Shown here: one piece after another, positions 1 through 13,800 of the stretch
Layout: every line of letters starts with the position of its first letter
How positions within the stretch are numbered: the stretch's first letter is position 1
Source of the DNA: Lottia gigantea
Taxonomy: Eukaryota > Mollusca > Gastropoda > Lottiidae
DNA: 64,000 nt
Assembly: GCF_000327385.1 (NCBI RefSeq)
Contig: NW_008708290.1
Span: forward strand, 936-64,935
Direction of reading: 5' to 3'
Notes under the pieces: generated by a model
The model's database searches: none
Seen by the model: the letters and a program-made list of their open reading frames with translations, nothing else
Told to the model about the DNA's origin: nothing
Translations under genes and position numbers: made by a program

Positions 1-952
1 CTGCCCCAATAAATGAATTGTGTCCCTATATATCCTGCCCCAATAAATGAATTGTCACTATATATCCTGCCCCAATAAATGAATTGTGTCCCTATATATC
101 CTGCCCCAATAAATGAATTGTTACTTTATATCCTGCCCCAATAAATGAATTGTCACTATATATCCTGCCCCAATAAATGAATTGTGTCCCTATATATCCT
201 GCCCCAATAAATGAATTGTCACTATATATCCTGCCCCAATAAATGAATTGTTACTTTATATCCTGCCCCAATAAATGAATTGTCCCTATATATCATGTCC
301 CAATAAATGAATTGTGTCCCTGTATATCCTGCCCCAATAAATGAATTGTCCCTATATATCATGTCCCAATTAATGAATTGTCACTATATATCCTGTCCCA
401 ATAAATGAATTGTCTATATATCCTGCACCAATAAATGAACTGTTACTTTATATCTGGCCCTAATAAATGAACTGTTACTTTATATCCTACCCCAATGAAT
501 GAATTGTTACTTTATATCCTGCCCCAATAAATGAATTGTTACTTTATATCCTGCCCAAATAAATGAATTGTTATTTTATATCCTGCCCCAATAAATGAAT
601 GGTTATTTTATATCCTTCCCCAATAAATGAATTGTTACTTTATATCCTGCCCCAATAAATGAATTGTCCCTATTTATCCTGTCCCAATAATTGAATTGTG
701 TCCCTATATATCCTGCCCCAATAAATGAATTGTGTCCCTATTTATCCTGTCCCAATAAATGAATTGTGTCCCTATATATCCTGTCCCAATAAATGAATTG
801 TCTATATATCCTGTCCCAATAAATGAATTGTCTATATATCCTGCCCCAATAAATGAATTGTCACTATATATCCTGCCCCAATAAATGAATTGTCCCTATA
901 TATCCTGTCCCAATAAATGAATTGTCTATATATCCTGCCCCAATAAATGAAT
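1..952. repeat. Minisatellite, 31-34 bp unit, about 29 copies
   Basis: Head-to-tail repeat built on CTGCCCCAATAAATGAATTG plus a variable linker (GTCCCTATATATC, TCACTATATATC or TTACTTTATATC). Linker variants alternate at the left end and cluster in blocks further right, which suggests local unit duplication. The array starts before the window, so its true length is unknown. It ends at about 952, inside or just upstream of the ARMH3 intron that follows. Confidence 0.95.
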
Positions 953-1416
953 TAAAGTTAATATTGTATGGTTGAAGTCTTGAAAACCCATAGATAATGG
1001 AACTTATATTACAATTAGTACATGTTTATGAGTTTTGACTGAATAAAGGCCAGCATACATACATATATACCACCTTGATTAAGCAACCACCTTTAATATG
1101 TGACCACAATAAAAATCCCCCCTACAACTTTTCAATATAGTTTATGACTGATAAGCAACCACCTTCATTTTGTGACAGACGCTCATGTATTTTCACTCCA
1201 GTGAAATCAAAATGAATCATTGCTGGTTCTCATTATCTCCCTTATATTAACATCATGTGGTTTCATATATAGGTGAGATTGAATGAGATTATTGTTTATT
1301 GGCAATTCGCTTTTCTTAGAGACAACCTTCATTAAGAGACAGTTTTGGTTTATTTCCTGGAGTGGTCTCTTAATACCGTTTCTATTATATCTTATTTTAT
1401 TTCTTTGCCTTTTTAG
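953..1416 (+). other. Intronic sequence upstream of the first visible ARMH3 exon
   Basis: No coding sequence seen. Positions 1070-1375 hold paired motifs of the type TTAAGCAACCACC and a short hairpin, TTAAGAGAC ... GTCTCTTAA (about 1333-1374), that look like a decayed dispersed repeat. A polypyrimidine stretch and ttttag acceptor close the interval at 1416. Confidence 0.5.
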
Positions 1417-3285
1417 GTTGTAAATGTATTTAATTTATTTGTAACATATGGTGATACATTTTTACCTAATCCTAATAGCTATGATGAACTGTATTATGAA
1501 ATTATTAGAATGCATCAAGTGTTTGATAACTTGTATTCCATGGGTAAGTAAAAGAGTTTTTATAGCTTCGTTTCATAGTAAAAGTTACGTTATTTTATGC
1601 TGTTTTGGATATAACATACTTTTCAGGACAAGTAGAGTTACCATTCCAACATTAAGGCTACAACATGCCACGATACGCATATTGTATCATAACGTCATGT
1701 ATCGATACTGGGCGATACCTATTATTCCATAAAAGAGTGAAAAAATTTTTTAAGTTGTTTATGGTATAACAGTTTTTTTCACTGAAATTGTTAGAAACTT
1801 TTTATAAGACAGTGGATGCTAACCACTTCTATCAACTATATTACCAAATATCACAGTTATAAAGTTATGAATCAGTATAATATAAAGAAACTTTGAAGAT
1901 AAAATATTAATTATTATCCAATTACCCCATATCGTATTGTATAGTTGATTGATTACCCAGCACTAGTATCAGGTTATTCCACAAAACATTTCAAAGTTAA
2001 TACTTTAATCACAAAATATTCAAAAGTCGCCCAATTTACCTGATTTATCAACATTTTCTGTTTTGAATATTCAAAGCAACAATTTCCTCATTTTTTGTTA
2101 ATATCAAGGTAAAAGAGTTAAATCTAAACTACTCTCCCTCAGGATGAATAAATATCCTACTTTCCTTCCAGCTTTAAGATATACAACAACAGATGGTGAA
2201 TATAAAGATTCTGCTGCTAGACTAACCAATAATCTAGTCAATATAAGGTAAGACATATAGATAAACTATCACTAAAACTTATTTTCAGTAATTATTCCAT
2301 ACAAGCATTTGTTTTGTGGGAATTTCTATTTTCTGCATCTTTTTTTTTATTCTGTCAAAGCTCTTGAGATCTCACCACTTTATTATTTTCTAGTTCTAAA
2401 CTTTTATCAAAGTATTGTTTTTTTATTTTGTCAAAGCTCTTGGGATCTCACCACTATTGTTTTCTAGTTAACTAATTAACTAATACCATAATTATTGTTA
2501 ATAACCATTGTTTGTTAAGCTATTACTAATTACACTGGCAGTACTATAGTGTTTATGTTTAATGTTGTAAGACATAAATTTGTGGATTGGTTAACCTTAC
2601 AAAAACTAATGATTTACAGTATTTTGATTTTTTTTGTTCAGAGCAATTATCAACCATTTTACTCCTAAAGTTGATTCCTGGTCAGCAGCTAATAATCTGA
2701 ATACATTAACAGAAGATCAAGTACTGGAAGTTGTCAGGAGTAATTATGATACTTTAACATTAAAATTACAAGATAATTTAGATCAGTTTGAAAGATATTC
2801 AGAAAAACCAAAAGAAACACCATTCTTTACTCAACTTGTAAGTTTACAAAAATTTTATTTTTTTACAATCTGGATTTATCATTTGGTGCTTTTTTTCTTT
2901 CTTGCTTTCCTTTCTTTGCCATTTATGATGAACAAAATTGTTATACATTTCCTGTTATTTAATATTCAACCAATTAAATGTTATGTTCTATAAAACATTT
3001 CCGTGCTATATGTGAGGAATTTAGGGATATTTATTGTATAACATGACTTGCTTAAAGACAGCAAAATTCATATTAAAAGAGCAGCATAAATTCACAATTT
3101 TAATTGCTTTTCAAATTTATGAATATATCATATTCTCTGCTTCTTTGTGGTCTTTCAGGTTTGCTAATATCATTTATTGTAATATTTTACAGGTACGGTC
3201 TATAACATGTGATGTTAGGAAACATGTCTCTAATTTAGCAACTCAACATCATGACATGTTAATGGAACTCTCACAAGCATCATAA
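1417..3285 (+). CDS. ARMH3: ARMH3 (C10orf76) C-terminal exons, partial gene
   Basis: Four coding exons, 1417-1543, 2172-2247, 2642-2837 and 3193-3285 (TAA), each bounded by consensus gt/ag sites with matching phases. The joined peptide holds the stretches [44 protein letters not shown] and [18 protein letters not shown] recognise these as the conserved C-terminus of armadillo-like helical domain-containing protein 3. In other animals ARMH3 is a cytosolic/Golgi protein that binds PI4KB and supports PI4P production at the Golgi (family knowledge). All earlier exons lie left of the window. The reading frame is intact, and nothing indicates decay. TMEM129 is tail-to-tail downstream, with 1.46 kb between the two stop codons. 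Confidence 0.93.
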
Positions 3286-4744
3286 TACTGTCATATTTTA
3301 CAGACTAATGATATCAGAAACATGTCAAGATATTTGTTTCTATTGCATAAGAGAAATTTGTTGGCAAATGAGTGAAGTTTTTATGACATGTGTATAAGAG
3401 AGTTATAGCTTATAACTGGTTTGGATAGTATTTGTGTTAGTGGCATCTAAATGTGGTCAACATTTTGGAAATGAAGAGAAACACTGATTAAATCAAAATT
3501 ACTATTAATATCTATGATACACTTTCAAAAAATTGGAAACATATCTAGAATCTTGTATATTGTTCACAGCAGAGCTGATACAACAATCTGTAAAGAGAGA
3601 CCACAATACTGGCTCCTTTGAAAATTTACAGAAAATTAACGCATGGAAATGTAGTTACCATATATGCAGTAAAACCCAAAGTTATTTCATGGGAGCAGTT
3701 AAGCATAGAAGCTGAATTGTACCTACTGGGTTGGTTTGCTTACTTTAAAAGACGGCTTGGTTTCAAATTGGTCTTCATTGTAGTAAAAAATCTGTCATGA
3801 TCATTATAATGTGAAGAGTAACAGGTATATAAGGCTGTATTCTTGTTCAAGTATCTTCAAATGAGATACAGTAATCACATCTTGTAAAAATTTTAATGTA
3901 TTCAACATGTGTTCATTTTTTCTTTCATTTTATTTGTATGTATATTATTTATTTTAATATTTTATTTTGTAAAGATAATATGTAAATGTTGCCAAAACTT
4001 GTATGCCATGAACAGCATTTATCCTACCTATCTATGATAACATGTCTTGTGATTAGAGTTAGTTATTTATGCTGCAAGTGAGAAAACCCCATTACAATGC
4101 CTTTAAGTCTATATCACAATTTGCTCATCAAAACAAAAACCTAATGTACCATTGTCTTAAAAACTTCTTTAAAATGCCTTTTATTATGATCAATCCAGAT
4201 ACTGATGAAGTTTATGCTAGCGGAATAATTGGAAGGTATAAATTGTCTATCTGTATGTATATATGTAATGTATAGTAATATATCAAATAGTAATAAATCA
4301 GATGTATGTGTACATATATATATATATATAATAAAAATCTGAATGTTCACTATGAATTTTATTTTTATCCTAACCATTCCCTCAAATGATGTAATGAGTT
4401 CTATATTCAAAAATTGCTCCAAAATTGTCTCAAAGTGGAACAGTCACTGTTACATTCAAGCTGATAGAACATATCCACACTTAGCACACAGGCTTATGTT
4501 GTTGGTTTGGTTTGTTTTAAGTCTGGATGATAAATTTCATATTCCAAGTCAGTCTTTGAAATGTCTTCAGAGGATATTTGGTGTAAAAATTCCAAGATCT
4601 GTTGAAATACATTACCATCCAATTGGCTATTAACTCCGTTAATCCAAATCCCTTGAAAGACTAGAAAATATTTACCATACAAAATAATAATTAGATATTT
4701 ATTGTAACAAAAACAAGTATGAAGTATCTCGAAAGGCACTTTTA
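3286..4744. other. Convergent intergenic interval between ARMH3 and TMEM129
   Basis: Probably holds both 3' UTRs. Short open frames here (for example 3533-3715, 3618-3800, 4069-4275, 4343-4633) show no recognisable protein similarity and have ordinary AT-rich composition. A (TA)n run sits at about 4315-4332. AATAAA on the + strand near 4290 could end the ARMH3 transcript. Confidence 0.5.
4698..4703 (-). terminator. Poly(A) signal AATAAA for TMEM129
   Basis: AATAAA on the - strand (TTTATT on +), about 42 bases past the TMEM129 stop. The first such hexamer downstream of the stop; assigned by position only. Confidence 0.5.
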
Positions 4745-6614
4745 CTACCCTAAAACAGAACACACATCTAGAACACAAAACTTTGCTCGACATGTCGGAC
4801 AAGGTGAAATACTGGACATCCATGTCTCTGGTTCTTGTTGATTCTGTCTACTAGCAAACCATTTACCCATACATTCTAAACACCACATTGGACGACAATA
4901 ACACTGTTGACACTCTCCATCTGGGAGATCACTACATTCTTTTCTTAATTTAACATTAGATGGTTTGACCATACAGCCTATACAGTTTTCTACCTCCTGC
5001 AATAAATATGGAATTTGATTACATGTATTTTAATAAGTCTAGTAGAAAAGGTATATTAAGGGAGGAGGTTTTAACAGGCATGCAATGAATTATATCATGA
5101 GAAAATTATGTAAATATTTTATGACCATGCCACATCTTGCAAATCAGGGAGAAGATTTTACCTTAAAGCCTATAAATTTTACAAGTGTATTTAAATAGCT
5201 GCTTTCAAGATATATCCTTATATAAAATGGTACACTTCATAGTAACCCAAAACTTTGAAAGAAATAATAGACAATGTTAATATAAGAGACTAATAACAAC
5301 GTAAATCTACTCACCGTATCTTGAGGTAATCTATATTTTGGATTTTCCTTGACTTGATTTCGAAATTCTTCTAAAAATTGATCGCTTAATGATTGTCTTA
5401 TTACTATACTTCTTACATTCCTTATTGGTAAAGTTAATTTTTCTTTTAAATCACCATACTCTAAAGCATTTAATCTGAAAAATATGAGGAAATTTAAGAA
5501 AAAGAGTCCCTTAGTACAGGACATTGTAATTAAAGGTACAGAAACATACCTGTAAAAACCTTGAAAACAAGATTATAAGATTAATAAAGTTTAGTTACCT
5601 AATATGAAAAGGTTTTAATTTTGGATTAATTCCTGAAACAGATATAGATAAAAACTGGGCTGTGGTATTGTTTTCATAAGACAGAGCATGTTCCTCGGAA
5701 TGGGATAATGTTAAATGGATATCACTCTGTCTTGCTACATTTACATAATACGCCGAAGTTTTCATCACCCAAGAATCAGTCACTATCACTCTCCTTCCAA
5801 ATCCACCAGTAGTGAACTTATCTACACGTCGGAATTCAATATCAATAGAGGACGCCACAGATCTCCAGTTGCCATCTTCAGAGAGAAGTCTTAATTCCTG
5901 AGCTATTGGATGGTTGTTCCATTTTCCTCTAGACCACCAGAATGCAAACAAACAAGCTCTCAAACATAATGTCAAACTAATCACAAAATATATCTGCCAT
6001 AATAAAGAGGTTTGAAAGATGTTGAATAAGTTCAAATGTGGAGAGCATATCACTAAACCAAAATAATAACCTGAAAATATGACAAAATACATTGATTATA
6101 TTATTTCATATGATATCCAGCCACTTTTTAATTTTAGAGTGACTCAATCCAATATTCCAAACAAAATATTCAGAAATGCAACAGTAGGGCATAAGCCAAT
6201 CAGAACAGTAATCATTCTCCACAACAATATCAATGAAGCATTTCTGATTAATTTTGACTGAAACTTCTTGGAGCAAAGTGTGTATAAAAAGTTAAAATCT
6301 TAAAGAGTTACATAAATGAAGTAGCACTGAATTATTCCTGTCCTGTGACTTCAAAGACAGTTAGTCAATCAACTATCATTATTAATAAAGGAAGGTTGGC
6401 GAATCCTACCAAGGGGAATAAATGAATGTATAACAAGAGTTGCAGTTGTTCGTCGAATGTGGTAATAAATGAAATTTAGTTCTTCGCTCCCAAGGAAATT
6501 TGAAAACAAATTCTGGATTGTCAATCCACCAGACACGAATTCTGTCGGAGGTGCCACAAAACAAACGCTTAAAAAAGCATAAACAAGAGAAAACAACAAC
6601 TCCGGAGATTCCAT
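4745..6614 (-). CDS. TMEM129: TMEM129, ER-resident E3 ubiquitin ligase, complete
   Basis: Four exons on the - strand: 6614-6410, 6070-5599, 5474-5315, 4996-4745. All junctions are gt/ag and in phase. The sum is 1089 nt, 362 aa plus stop, which I recall as the length of human TMEM129. The start is taken at MESPELLFSL (6614), where the family begins; an ATG four codons upstream is possible. Three hydrophobic N-terminal segments precede a soluble domain with FRRVDKF and RVIVTDSWVMK. The C-terminus is the atypical Cys-only RING: CIGC, ECQQCYCRPMWCLECMGKW, CPTC and CVLDVC. In vertebrates TMEM129 works in ER-associated degradation with UBE2J2 and Derlin-1 (family knowledge). All RING cysteines I can identify are present, so function is probably conserved. 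Confidence 0.95.
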
Positions 6615-7115
6615 TTTCTCAAACACTTGGGTTAAATATGGTAATGTTCATGTTTGATACAAATGACAGTGACAAACAACAAAGCCAAACTGTAAAATAG
6701 CATATAAACAAAAATAGCAGCGTGTCACTTCCGGTATAAACAAATTCATTCGTTTGGTAAGCACACGGCAATCGTGTGATAGCTTCACGAACACATTTCT
6801 GTCTTTTAACAACCGGAAGCATGTATACACAAACGTTAATACTCCGTTATAGATTTATATTATTAACATACCATAGGATATCTACTGCTTTTTACAACCA
6901 AAACATTTACCCAATACATAGCTATAACTTTGTATCATAATGTAATATTATGATATTTCAACCTAACAAACTAATGAAACTCATTTAGTTGATACATTTT
7001 TTATTATCAAATTCTACTTATCATTCAACAAACGAAAATACTTATGTCAAACCATATATTAGACAATTGTCATGTCCCATAGAGTTATAATATCTTTTAA
7101 CCCTCATTGGTATGT
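6615..7115. other. Upstream flank of TMEM129, no gene seen
   Basis: Expected to hold the TMEM129 promoter and 5' UTR. Slightly less AT-rich near 6700-6830, next to the start. Overlapping short open frames here have no recognisable product. No TATA box stands out. Confidence 0.4.
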
Positions 7116-7120
7116 CCCTA

Positions 7121-8039
7121 TGTAGCCGGGCTAGTTCAGGGGGGAAGCGAGCTCAGTTGTTATATAAAAAAAAAACGATGTTCTCAGTTGATAACTTTAA
7201 TAATAAAACCCTGTAATAATAATATGATACAATTAGATATATAATACAATAATAAAATACTATATCTTAATAATGATTTATCACATAAATATTATCACAG
7301 TAAATGCACAATACCTATTTACACTTCTATACTAGTAATATATGTTAAACTTAATATGCAATGAGGGAAACTTATGCCAGGGACTAGATGAAATAAGATT
7401 AAATATATAAAAGTAAAACTAACCCAAAGATGGGGTTTTATATAAAGCTGTTGGAATATGTATAACTATATCTATAACTAAACCTGTGAATGTAATTATA
7501 ATTAAAAGGTAATTATAACACTTAGGAATTAAATAAAAGACTATGAATATATTGAACACAAAAGATCCCAAAGCATAAAAATTCAAGATGGCTGCTGTTG
7601 CTTAAAATACCATGGTTACATTTATACACCTCTCATAAAAAATATAGTTTCCCCAGAAAGACAATTACCCAATAAAATACCAAAACACACATACCTTAGT
7701 TATAGAACAATAACTGGTGATGAAAAAGAATAAAGAAGAAGTAGATATTCAGTATTTCAAGGAGGTTGAAATATACTTCCTTCTTCTTTAAAGACTTAGG
7801 TAAAAGTAAAGTTTCTGACTGGACAGGTGATGAAACTCACTAAAAACTCACCCAGTTGGCCAATGACAGAAGGTGACAAGGTCCAGTGAGATCAGTTGAG
7901 TTAAAGAGATTAAGAGAGGGCAATAATTAGTTAATAGTATAAGGCCAGTGTAATGTAATTAGGTGTATATAAAAACAGTAGTGGTGTATTTAGAGAAGAT
8001 AACAAATAAATAAAACAACCAAGTTTCTTTAAAAATACA
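7121..8039 (+). mobile_element. Solo LTR (fossil of an LTR retrotransposon)
   Basis: A 919-bp block starts TGTAGCC and ends AAATACA, giving TG...CA termini with a TGTA/TACA inverted end. It is flanked on both sides by an exact 5-bp direct repeat, CCCTA (7116-7120 and 8040-8044). A TATA-like run (TATATAAAA, about 7967) lies upstream of AATAAATAAA (about 8004), the order expected of a + strand LTR. No coding sequence or second LTR is seen nearby, so it most likely arose by recombination between two LTRs. Family not identified. Confidence 0.8.
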
Positions 8040-8044
8040 CCCTA

Positions 8045-9784
8045 TCACACCTACACTCTCAACTATACCTTAAAATACAAACATAATATAGTTTGTTTAC
8101 TCCTATTTCTTAGTCTCCAATTCGCTTTTCAGAAGGATGGAAAAAGTTAGGCCTCCAGTATCAACAAAAATTATGTTTCTATTTTCCTTAACTACCATTA
8201 TTGTAATGTTTTATTTTCTAGAAACCTTTCTTTAGAGGAAAATAACCTTTCAAATTTAACTTTTCAGCGTAAGTTACTTCCCTACAGCTGCAAAATTTGT
8301 TTTGAAGCACATTATTCAATTATTGTGTCAGTTGTATTATCTCCGAATTAATAATAGGCTATACATAGTTGGGTAATTATCTATTTAAAAGATAATCGAA
8401 ATGAAAGTAAACTATGTTTCAAATAGATGAGAACCTTCCTGTGATTAGACCTGTGAACCGCCGAAAATCTTATATCTTAGAACCTAATTTAGTTACTTTT
8501 CATACTGCGCACCCAAGTCTTTCAACTCGGTGCATTTTGGTTTGAAGCATGGACATGTATGAAAAAAGCAAGATTCCAAAATACATTGTTAAGTATTTGG
8601 AAATTAATATTGTTGTCTGTAATTCTACATTTAAGTAAAACTTTCGACTTGTCTTGTAGTTGTATTTTACTTGATATGGATTAAAATGTTGAAATTCAAC
8701 ATATGTATTTTTAGTAAATACATTCTTTTACAACCAATTTAGCGATTTGTATTAGAAGTCTACGATTCTTGATTATGGAACCGGTCAGTCTTAGTCGGAG
8801 AGAATCATCTAGTATTAGTGGCACTTATAGTGCGAAAGGTATTTTTTGCTCAAAGCTGCAGTATTATCTCAGGCCAGCCACAGACATCAAAGGTGTTGGC
8901 TTACCCCCACAGGTTTTATGCCTTGATTTTTGTGCCTTTTCTGTAGGTTACATAAGATTTAAAGATGTACTGTTGGTGTTATGCGTTATTACTATATAAA
9001 GATAATAATATTATTTCTACTGCTCTCTGTCTGATCTCCTTACAAATCATGCCACAAACCTTATTTAAGTAGGCTATGCACAGTGCCTATTATAGTTATT
9101 AATTATATACATGTCAGACAATATCAGATAATATTATGATAATGCAATAGCCCACAGTTTGATTATGTAATGGTATGTTCATTATATGGAACGACCACGG
9201 TATATATGCAATTCTGTAAAATGACCTAATGTAGCTGTCCAGTTGGTGCTTCTGATCTTTTCCAGAAAAAATGTCTATACTAGGATGCCAAGTGATGTCG
9301 AACCCACTCGTTACCAATAGAAAATGATGTGTAGCTTGTTTTTAACTGAAAATTGTTGACAATTATAGGCTACCCCGATTTAGATCCGTGCTCCTGAAGG
9401 CAAAAGCAGTTTTCCAATTCATGCTACACTGCCTGTTGTGGGTGGGATTAAAAAATAGAGAACTAACTCAAAATATTTATTAAAAATTTATACTTATTGA
9501 AGTCAGACTGTTATTGTTATGTAACCTTCATTACTGGACTGATATTATGTTGTAAACAGTTAAGTTGCTGGTTAAATCCGCGTTGAAAACTATATAACAG
9601 TTTCTAGTAACGGAGCAAACAAAACCTTATTTTAGAGCCATCTCAACAATAAAATCTATAGATTGGCATACTTGATGCCTTTTTACATTGATTGATCTTA
9701 AATTAGTTAGTCATAATTAAACTCAAAGCATTATTAAAGTGTCTTTTAATTTGATTATTTATAAATAATTGGACAAATAATTCA
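8045..9784. other. Intergenic, no gene supported
   Basis: AT-rich sequence with no recognised exon. An open frame at 8769-8999 begins MEPVSLSRRESSSISG, which looks compositionally like a real N-terminus and is followed by a weak gt, but no downstream partner exon was found. Confidence 0.35.
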
Positions 9785-9787
9785 AAG

Positions 9788-10203
9788 CACTATAGAAACT
9801 ACAATTTTCAATCAATTTTTTATGAAACTTTGTGTTCGCATTGGAATTGGTAAGGTCTAGGTCAAGTTCGCAGTTAACGATTTTTTCGAAGAACGGATTT
9901 TGAGTTATTGCCCCTGATTTAATAAAATCGAGTCAAATTTGTTTGTGGGCACTATAGAAACTACAGTTGATTAAAATGAAATTTGGTATAATCATATACA
10001 TTGATGATATCTTAGATATTTCGAATTTAAATGTTTTGACGAACGGTTGGACGGATGAATTGTTGCCAATGACTAAGTAAAAACGCATCAAAAAACGCAT
10101 AAAATTTGGTCTGATCATATATTTTGATGAGATAAGTTAGCATTTTTGACTAACAGCTTTTGAGTTATTGCCCTCGACATATCAAATTTGTTCACGCTCA
10201 ATA
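9788..10203. repeat. Two diverged units of a mollusc-type intergenic repeat
   Basis: Unit 1 (about 9788-9948) and unit 2 (about 9949-10203) both start CACTATAGAAACTACA, continue with an ATGAAATTTGGT-like segment, and end with TTTTGAGTTATTGCCC and CAAATTTGTT. Such phrases recur in intergenic tandem repeats of molluscan genomes (recalled, not searched). The copies differ in length and many bases, so the array is old. Confidence 0.6.
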
Positions 10204-10727
10204 GAGTCATTCCATTTGAACTGTGATCATTGGAATATTGATAAGGTCTTGAGTAAGAAGTTGATTACTTTTCTGAATATTGAATAGAAACTTGACAGAT
10301 TAATCATAACGGCTCATCTTGCTCTTTATTGAGTTTAAAACTGAAAAAAAAACTGCTGCGTGGACGTATGTTAACTTTGCCTGGCAAGCTATCTTTAATT
10401 TGTATCTGTACCTCTTTGTGTGAACTTTTAACACTGTCGGCCAGTAGCTAGTCCAAAATCGGGTGGTAGTGTCGGAATCAATCATCAAGATATGTCTGTG
10501 TACTCTATAGACTAGACTGTTGCTGTATAAAGTGATTATAAGGACATATCAAAATTGAAAAAATAGGGACCGATCCCTCCATAGCAACGGAAATGCAACT
10601 ATCATTGTGTTGTTTGGTAACAGATTATTATATGACTTGCATATTACGTCAACCACTTTCTTTTATTATCACAATGAATTTTTACACTGGTTTGAAAAGA
10701 CGTAATGTATAATAACAAAAATACATT

Positions 10728-10733
10728 TTTATT
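10728..10733 (-). terminator. Candidate poly(A) signal for the guanylate cyclase gene
   Basis: AATAAA on the - strand, about 70 bases downstream of the cyclase stop at 10801. Assigned by position. Confidence 0.45.
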
Positions 10734-10800
10734 TGCAAAGCGTTGGAAAACAACGATTGCAAGTCAAATAAGCCATCATGAACAATGTGAGGTATTAAAA

Positions 10801-13800
10801 TCATAAAATTTCACAGGCTCTACTTCTGGTTTTAGAATCTATTTTATTTTTGGAAGAGTTGCAAACTTTCAAGTCTATATTCTGATTTAACACAGAATGT
10901 TGTGAGAAGGCATCATTCGGTTCTTCTATCAAGGTTGTGTCACTTCCAACCAAGAAATAGGTAGCCATACACCCCTTTCCTTTGACAGTTATATCTCCCC
11001 TTTGTTTGTAAAGAAAACCAGAATCACCCAGCGACCTGGAAATATATTACACAGTTCAATAGAAAGATAACACTTTCCATACTGATAGAAGATAGAAAGA
11101 AAGTAAACGTATGCGTTGACTTTAGTCCTTAGATGATTGTTCGTAGTTCTATTTTAAAAAGTATTTGAGAACAGTTAAGTCATCAAAATTCACATAAATC
11201 ATATTAAAAATGAATCAGATTCTTGGCTTTGCATTCTGTGTGTGGATATCTGCAGCTGTCATGATGAGGATAATTGAACATAGAAAAAAAGAAAGCATCA
11301 AGATCTGCATTTTGATCAGATTTGATCCACACGACAAACGTGTGTGAAAATGAATGGAATGAAACTCACTGATATGTAGTTGGACTGATATGAATTCGGC
11401 CTGGTAGACCATGACTTTCCATTCTAGACGCTGTGTTCACTGTATCACCAAATAAACAATACCTTGGCATCTTCACCCCCACTACTCCAGCTACAACTGG
11501 ACCAGTATGAACTCCGACACGTATCTGATAATCGAAGATAATATGAATGAATAAATTTGAATTATAAAATGCTATGTGAGGCCTCATTCCAAGTTTCTAT
11601 AAATATATATGACAAATGTTGTGTGTCTCAAGAAGAATCATTACAACATAGAACTTAAAATTAAGCGAGCAGGCTACTTTAACATTAATTTTCATCATGA
11701 CTAGCTTGCACAATTCCACAACTGAATTTCGCAAGAAGTTAGCTAACAATATGTCGTACCTGTATAGGTTGACCAGTATGTGGTGAAGTAACTTGATTAG
11801 CTTCTAGTACCATATCAATAGCAAACCTAGCTACAGGTATTGAGTGATGTTTGGTTTTCTCTGGTACACCACAGACTATCATATATGCATCACCAATGGT
11901 TTCAACCTGTACACCAAAGAGAAATTCAGGCTGTAGAACTATATAATTGGAACTCAGTTTAGAAGTTATTTCAATAAGATATTGTTAGGAACCTGATAAA
12001 ACATTGTATTTAATAATATCAAGGCCCCTTTATTAAAGAGATTCGAAAAATTGTAGCACCAATCGTTTACTATTTCTCATCTGTTCTTGTAAATCCAGAA
12101 ATAAAAATGTTCTTACAATCTCACATATCATCTTACCTCCGGAAGCACTGACATCGGACTAGAAAAAGGAATAGGCAGAAAAGATGCCCTAACATGTCAC
12201 CGAACACACATACAAAGGCTTGAGATTCTGTATTAAATCCATTCAAGTCATTCCGAGGTATGAATCAGATAATGCGCAAAAAATGATGTTGCCAAAATGT
12301 GTTACTGTGTTTAATGTGTTTTGTGTGATTAAGTAGCAAAGTTTATCGGTTAATCTGTAAGCTACCTCAGCATATATTATTTAAAATACCTTATAAACAC
12401 CATGTTGGTCTGTTTTCTGGTCAAATCTTTGATATAAGTCATTCAGCATGTTAACTATTTGTAATGGTGTACAGGCAGCAGATATTGTAGTAAATGTGAC
12501 TATATCACTAAATAGGATCGTTACTTCCTCAAACTTTTCTGAAATAACATTTTAAGGAAGACCCCATTTAGTGTTATCTTTTGTAATATTTTGATACCAC
12601 AAAATAATACATTTAATAGAATACTTTACTTTGTAGTTAATAGATATATATATAGTTAGTGCGAGGTATTTAACTGTTGGAGAGATTGACATTCTTATCG
12701 ATCGAATGTGATTAACGAATGTTGACATTTGTTCAAGCAGCACTCTCCCAAGAAAAAGAGTAATATCTCCCAATCATTTCACTTACCTGCCTCAACCTGT
12801 TTACCATTCTTGAGTTGATGAGCAACTTTCTGCGGTAACATCTGATACAACAACATTTCTGTTTTCTTCTTCTCGCTTTCTAATGCTTTAGATGTCACTT
12901 TTAACTCTGCTGTTGTTTCATCCAGTTTCTGGCTGAAAAAAATGTGAAATGTTATGAATTTTAATGTCTCTGAGGGTGAAACGAACCTTTAACCCCTTTA
13001 CGTTACAAAATTTATCCGTTCTAGGAACCGTTCTCATATAAACGGTTGAGCGTTCTGAGAACCGTTCCAATTCTGGCCCACCTCGGTGAGGTCAAATCAG
13101 TATTGGTATTTTTCATTGAATTCCTTAAGTAATGTATCATAGTTAATAAACATTGGATATTCTGCATTCATCTGGTCAATGGTCTTTTAAATTTTATCAA
13201 TAGTGTGTTTTAAAAATCCAATGAATTTGCAAATTGTTCCACAACAATAAGATTAGTTGCCTACAAGGTTTTCTCATTGTATTAAAACTTGTGATCCCAT
13301 GCCTTCTGACCAGTCTACATATTCTATTAATAAACATTAAATCAGCCATAAGGTCCTTACGCATAATCAATCTCAGCAGATCTTTGTTCGTGAAGCAAGA
13401 CAAGTTCTCTTGTGACGTCATATAATGGTATATCTGACATAAACACTTTCTTCTCTGCTAACTCATTAAAACTTGATAGACGTAATGATCCGACAAATAT
13501 CATATGACCCGAATCCTCTAACCAGCTCATTTGACCTGAGTTATGATGTACAATACAACATTAGAATTTATACTCTATAATATTTGTACTGATTGGTAAT
13601 CTAATGTACAATTGAAATGAAATGGCACTTTAATAGGGTCAGTTTTCAATTTCAAAAAGCCTAAAAGAAATCCAACAAAATTAAAGTTGATCAAGACAAG
13701 GCGTTTTAAGTTTTCCGTATCGCTTGCGTTGCCCTACATATTTGGGTCCCCTGTTAAAAAATAGTTAACGAACACATAAATCCAAACCATTAGCCAAACT

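Noticed and set aside
1-952. Possible CRISPR-like array (regular repeats with short variable linkers).
   Set aside because: Linkers are only a few recurring variants of an AT-rich motif, not unique spacers, and the genome is eukaryotic; it is a minisatellite.
4343-4633. 96-codon + strand open frame between ARMH3 and TMEM129.
   Set aside because: Lies in the convergent 3' region, composition like non-coding DNA, no recognisable similarity.
7121-8039. First read as a SINE or promoter block because of the TATA-like and AATAAA motifs.
   Set aside because: Exact TG...CA ends and the CCCTA duplication explain it better as a solo LTR.
8769-8999. Open frame beginning MEPVSLSRRESSSISG as a possible first exon.
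   Set aside because: Weak donor and no downstream exon that continues it; left as unannotated.
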